Shown: positions 62,927 to 64,000 of the stretch, piece by piece
How positions within the stretch are numbered: position 1 is the stretch's first letter
Layout: each line of letters begins with the position of its first letter
From: Halichondria panicea
Taxonomy: Eukaryota > Porifera > Demospongiae > Suberitida > Halichondriidae
Length of the DNA stretch: 64,000 bases
Direction of reading: 5' to 3'
NCBI RefSeq assembly: GCF_963675165.1
Contig: NC_087377.1
Location: 9,813,122 to 9,877,121 of the forward strand
Program-made: the position numbers and the translations under genes
The notes under the pieces: generated by a model
Databases searched by the model: none
Told to the model about the DNA's origin: nothing
Seen by the model: the letters and a program-made list of their open reading frames with translations, nothing else

Positions 62927-63754
62927 TCACTTGCTATTAGTCTTTCTCCCCACCACAAAAGCAATTGCTTTACAATCATTGAGAATATTTTGAGCTTCAT
63001 TTGGAATTGGGAATACATCACTAAACTCGACTGAAAATCCAGCTTGTTTGAAAGAGCTCGTCACATTTTCAAACGTAAGACCCAAATGAAACATTTTCTC
63101 CCCTCCATTAACATACCAGCTCTCTTCCAGCGAAATCAGGCTAGTTAGGTATCCTTGGGGTCGGACCAGCTTGCATAGTCGTAGAAGCGTTTCTTGATAG
63201 CTCTCAATCGTTGTGCATACGGCTTCACAACAGAAGTTGAAAGAGATGACATCAAACCATTCAGAACGATCACCAATATCGAGAATTCCATTTGGGTCTT
63301 CTTTGCGAATATCACATGTTACAATCGTCTTGATTTTACTTCTTAGGGACGTCACTCGACTTTGTGATTCACCAACCTTGCCCTCTAATGATCCCACAAT
63401 GTGATTAAAGTATGGAGTCCAATCATGAGCTTCAGCATCTTTATTTACCCAGAGCTCCACCTGTTTGAGATTCGGTTTGGAGAAGTCAGCGAAAGTGATG
63501 TCGGCAAAATACGGTGCAGCACTTATGAGAGGGTAAATTACGGGTCCACCACCTAGCTCGAGAAGCCTTGCTTTAGTGGGATCCCAAGAGCTATGGAACG
63601 TTTGGTAAAAGTGGTGGTAGCACTGGAGGTAAAATGGCTGCACTCCTCTCTCCTCATCAATGATGCCATTGGGAGCAATGAATCTTCTCTGCAAGTAGGT
63701 CTTGGCATTGAAGTGTTGATAGTTCTCAGGTTGGTGGCTTGCATGTAGATCCAT
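62927..63754 (-). CDS. NNMT/PNMT-family methyltransferase
   Basis: From Met at 63754 the protein is 275 residues, close to the about 265-280 usual for NNMT, PNMT and INMT. It has the early Y-F-YLQRRF segment, SAM motif I LLELGGGP, the acidic post-I strand ITFADFSKPNLKQVE, VTCDIRKEDP, FDVISFNFCCEAVC and the late EESWYVNGGEKM loop that in this family shapes the substrate pocket. It would transfer a methyl group from SAM to an amine in the cytosol; the substrate cannot be read from sequence. The frame continues 24 codons upstream to 63826, but codons 1-20 lie in a dispersed repeat, so the inner Met is preferred. It is intronless, unlike its neighbours, which may point to retroposition. Confidence 0.9.
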   Translation of the reverse strand: MDLHASHQPENYQHFNAKTYLQRRFIAPNGIIDEERGVQPFYLQCYHHFYQTFHSSWDPTKARLLELGGGPVIYPLISAAPYFADITFADFSKPNLKQVELWVNKDAEAHDWTPYFNHIVGSLEGKVGESQSRVTSLRSKIKTIVTCDIRKEDPNGILDIGDRSEWFDVISFNFCCEAVCTTIESYQETLLRLCKLVRPQGYLTSLISLEESWYVNGGEKMFHLGLTFENVTSSFKQAGFSVEFSDVFPIPNEAQNILNDCKAIAFVVGRKTNSK

Positions 63755-63765
63755 CAGGCCTGCTA

Positions 63766-64000
63766 TTAGCCTCGATTCCAGGCCGCTAAGAGAGGGCCTG
63801 GTATCGACTGTTTGCGCATGCGCCACCTATTACCCAGAAAGTGGGTAATTCGGATACCATTGTATTTTGCTCAGTAAAACAATGACGTCACAACGAACGG
63901 AAGTGGATTGAAGAAGTGGATAGAAGTGTGATTGTAGCCCGTGTGATAGCATTCTAATAGCCACCCTTAGCCTACTATGTTAACAAAGGACTCACAGCCT
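63766..64000 (-). repeat. GCATGCGC-core dispersed repeat, copy 3
   Basis: Reverse-oriented copy of 34650-34916: ttagcctcgattccaggcc, tgcgcatgcgcca, gctcagtaaaacaatgacgt, aacggaagtggattgaa and gttaacaaaggactcacag. It abuts the start of the methyltransferase gene and runs off the window. Confidence 0.85.

Noticed and set aside
1-64000. CRISPR arrays, rRNA and tRNA genes
   Set aside because: No regularly spaced short repeats with unique spacers and no recognisable rRNA or tRNA sequence were seen; the tandem repeats found have no spacers.

Overview
The window looks like nuclear DNA of a demosponge, most likely Amphimedon queenslandica or a close relative. It is AT-rich. The genes are dense with short GT-AG introns. 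They encode metazoan extracellular modules (NIDO, AMOP, VWD, EGF, fibronectin III, Ig, sushi) and receptor tyrosine kinases. Intergenic and intronic DNA is packed with short inverted-repeat elements and GCATGC/ATAATTAT-rich sequence. The species call rests on style and gene families, not on a database match.

Layout. (1) 1.9-9.9 kb, minus strand: a multi-exon mucin-4-like secreted or surface protein (signal peptide, NIDO, TIG-like, AMOP, VWD, two EGF), with a Crypton-type tyrosine-recombinase remnant in one intron. (2) 10-18.9 kb: gene-poor DNA holding a 153-bp satellite, a short interstitial telomere-type array and several MITE-like elements. (3) 18.9-37.9 kb, plus strand: receptor tyrosine kinase A, with signal peptide, FN3 and YWTD modules resembling Sevenless/ROS1, two Ig domains, a membrane segment, a kinase and a tyrosine-bearing tail. 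(4) 41.5-51.2 kb, plus strand: receptor tyrosine kinase B, whose intracellular half matches A exon for exon but whose ectodomain differs (Ig x3, FN3, sushi). My exon model for B gives one clean 931-residue frame. (5) 52.9-54.9 kb, minus strand: a third receptor (Ig, FN3, three sushi, membrane segment) with no visible kinase; its tail carries three copies of a Y-D-E-I motif on a 57-bp tandem repeat. (6) 56.2 kb: an orphan, broken copy of one kinase exon. (7) 57.5-58.3 kb: remnants of an integrase-type zinc-binding domain and of a non-LTR reverse transcriptase. (8) 61.2-62.2 kb: a small spliced gene with a Cys cluster and a TATA box inside what looks like a mobile unit. (9) 62.9-63.8 kb, minus strand: an intronless NNMT/PNMT-type methyltransferase.

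The most interesting unit is the 19-57 kb cluster. Two kinase receptors share an intracellular cassette under different ectodomains, a convergent non-kinase receptor carries repeated SH2-type docking motifs, and a stray third kinase exon lies beside them. This suggests local duplication and module shuffling of surface receptors and adaptors. A joint signalling role is inference only.

Several coding exons carry apparent 1-2 nt insertions (three in the mucin-like gene, three in the RTK A ectodomain, one in the kinase-less receptor, one in the small Cys-cluster gene), and RTK A also has one in-frame TGA. RTK B, the RTK A kinase half and the methyltransferase are clean. The sequence alone cannot separate assembly error from real decay.
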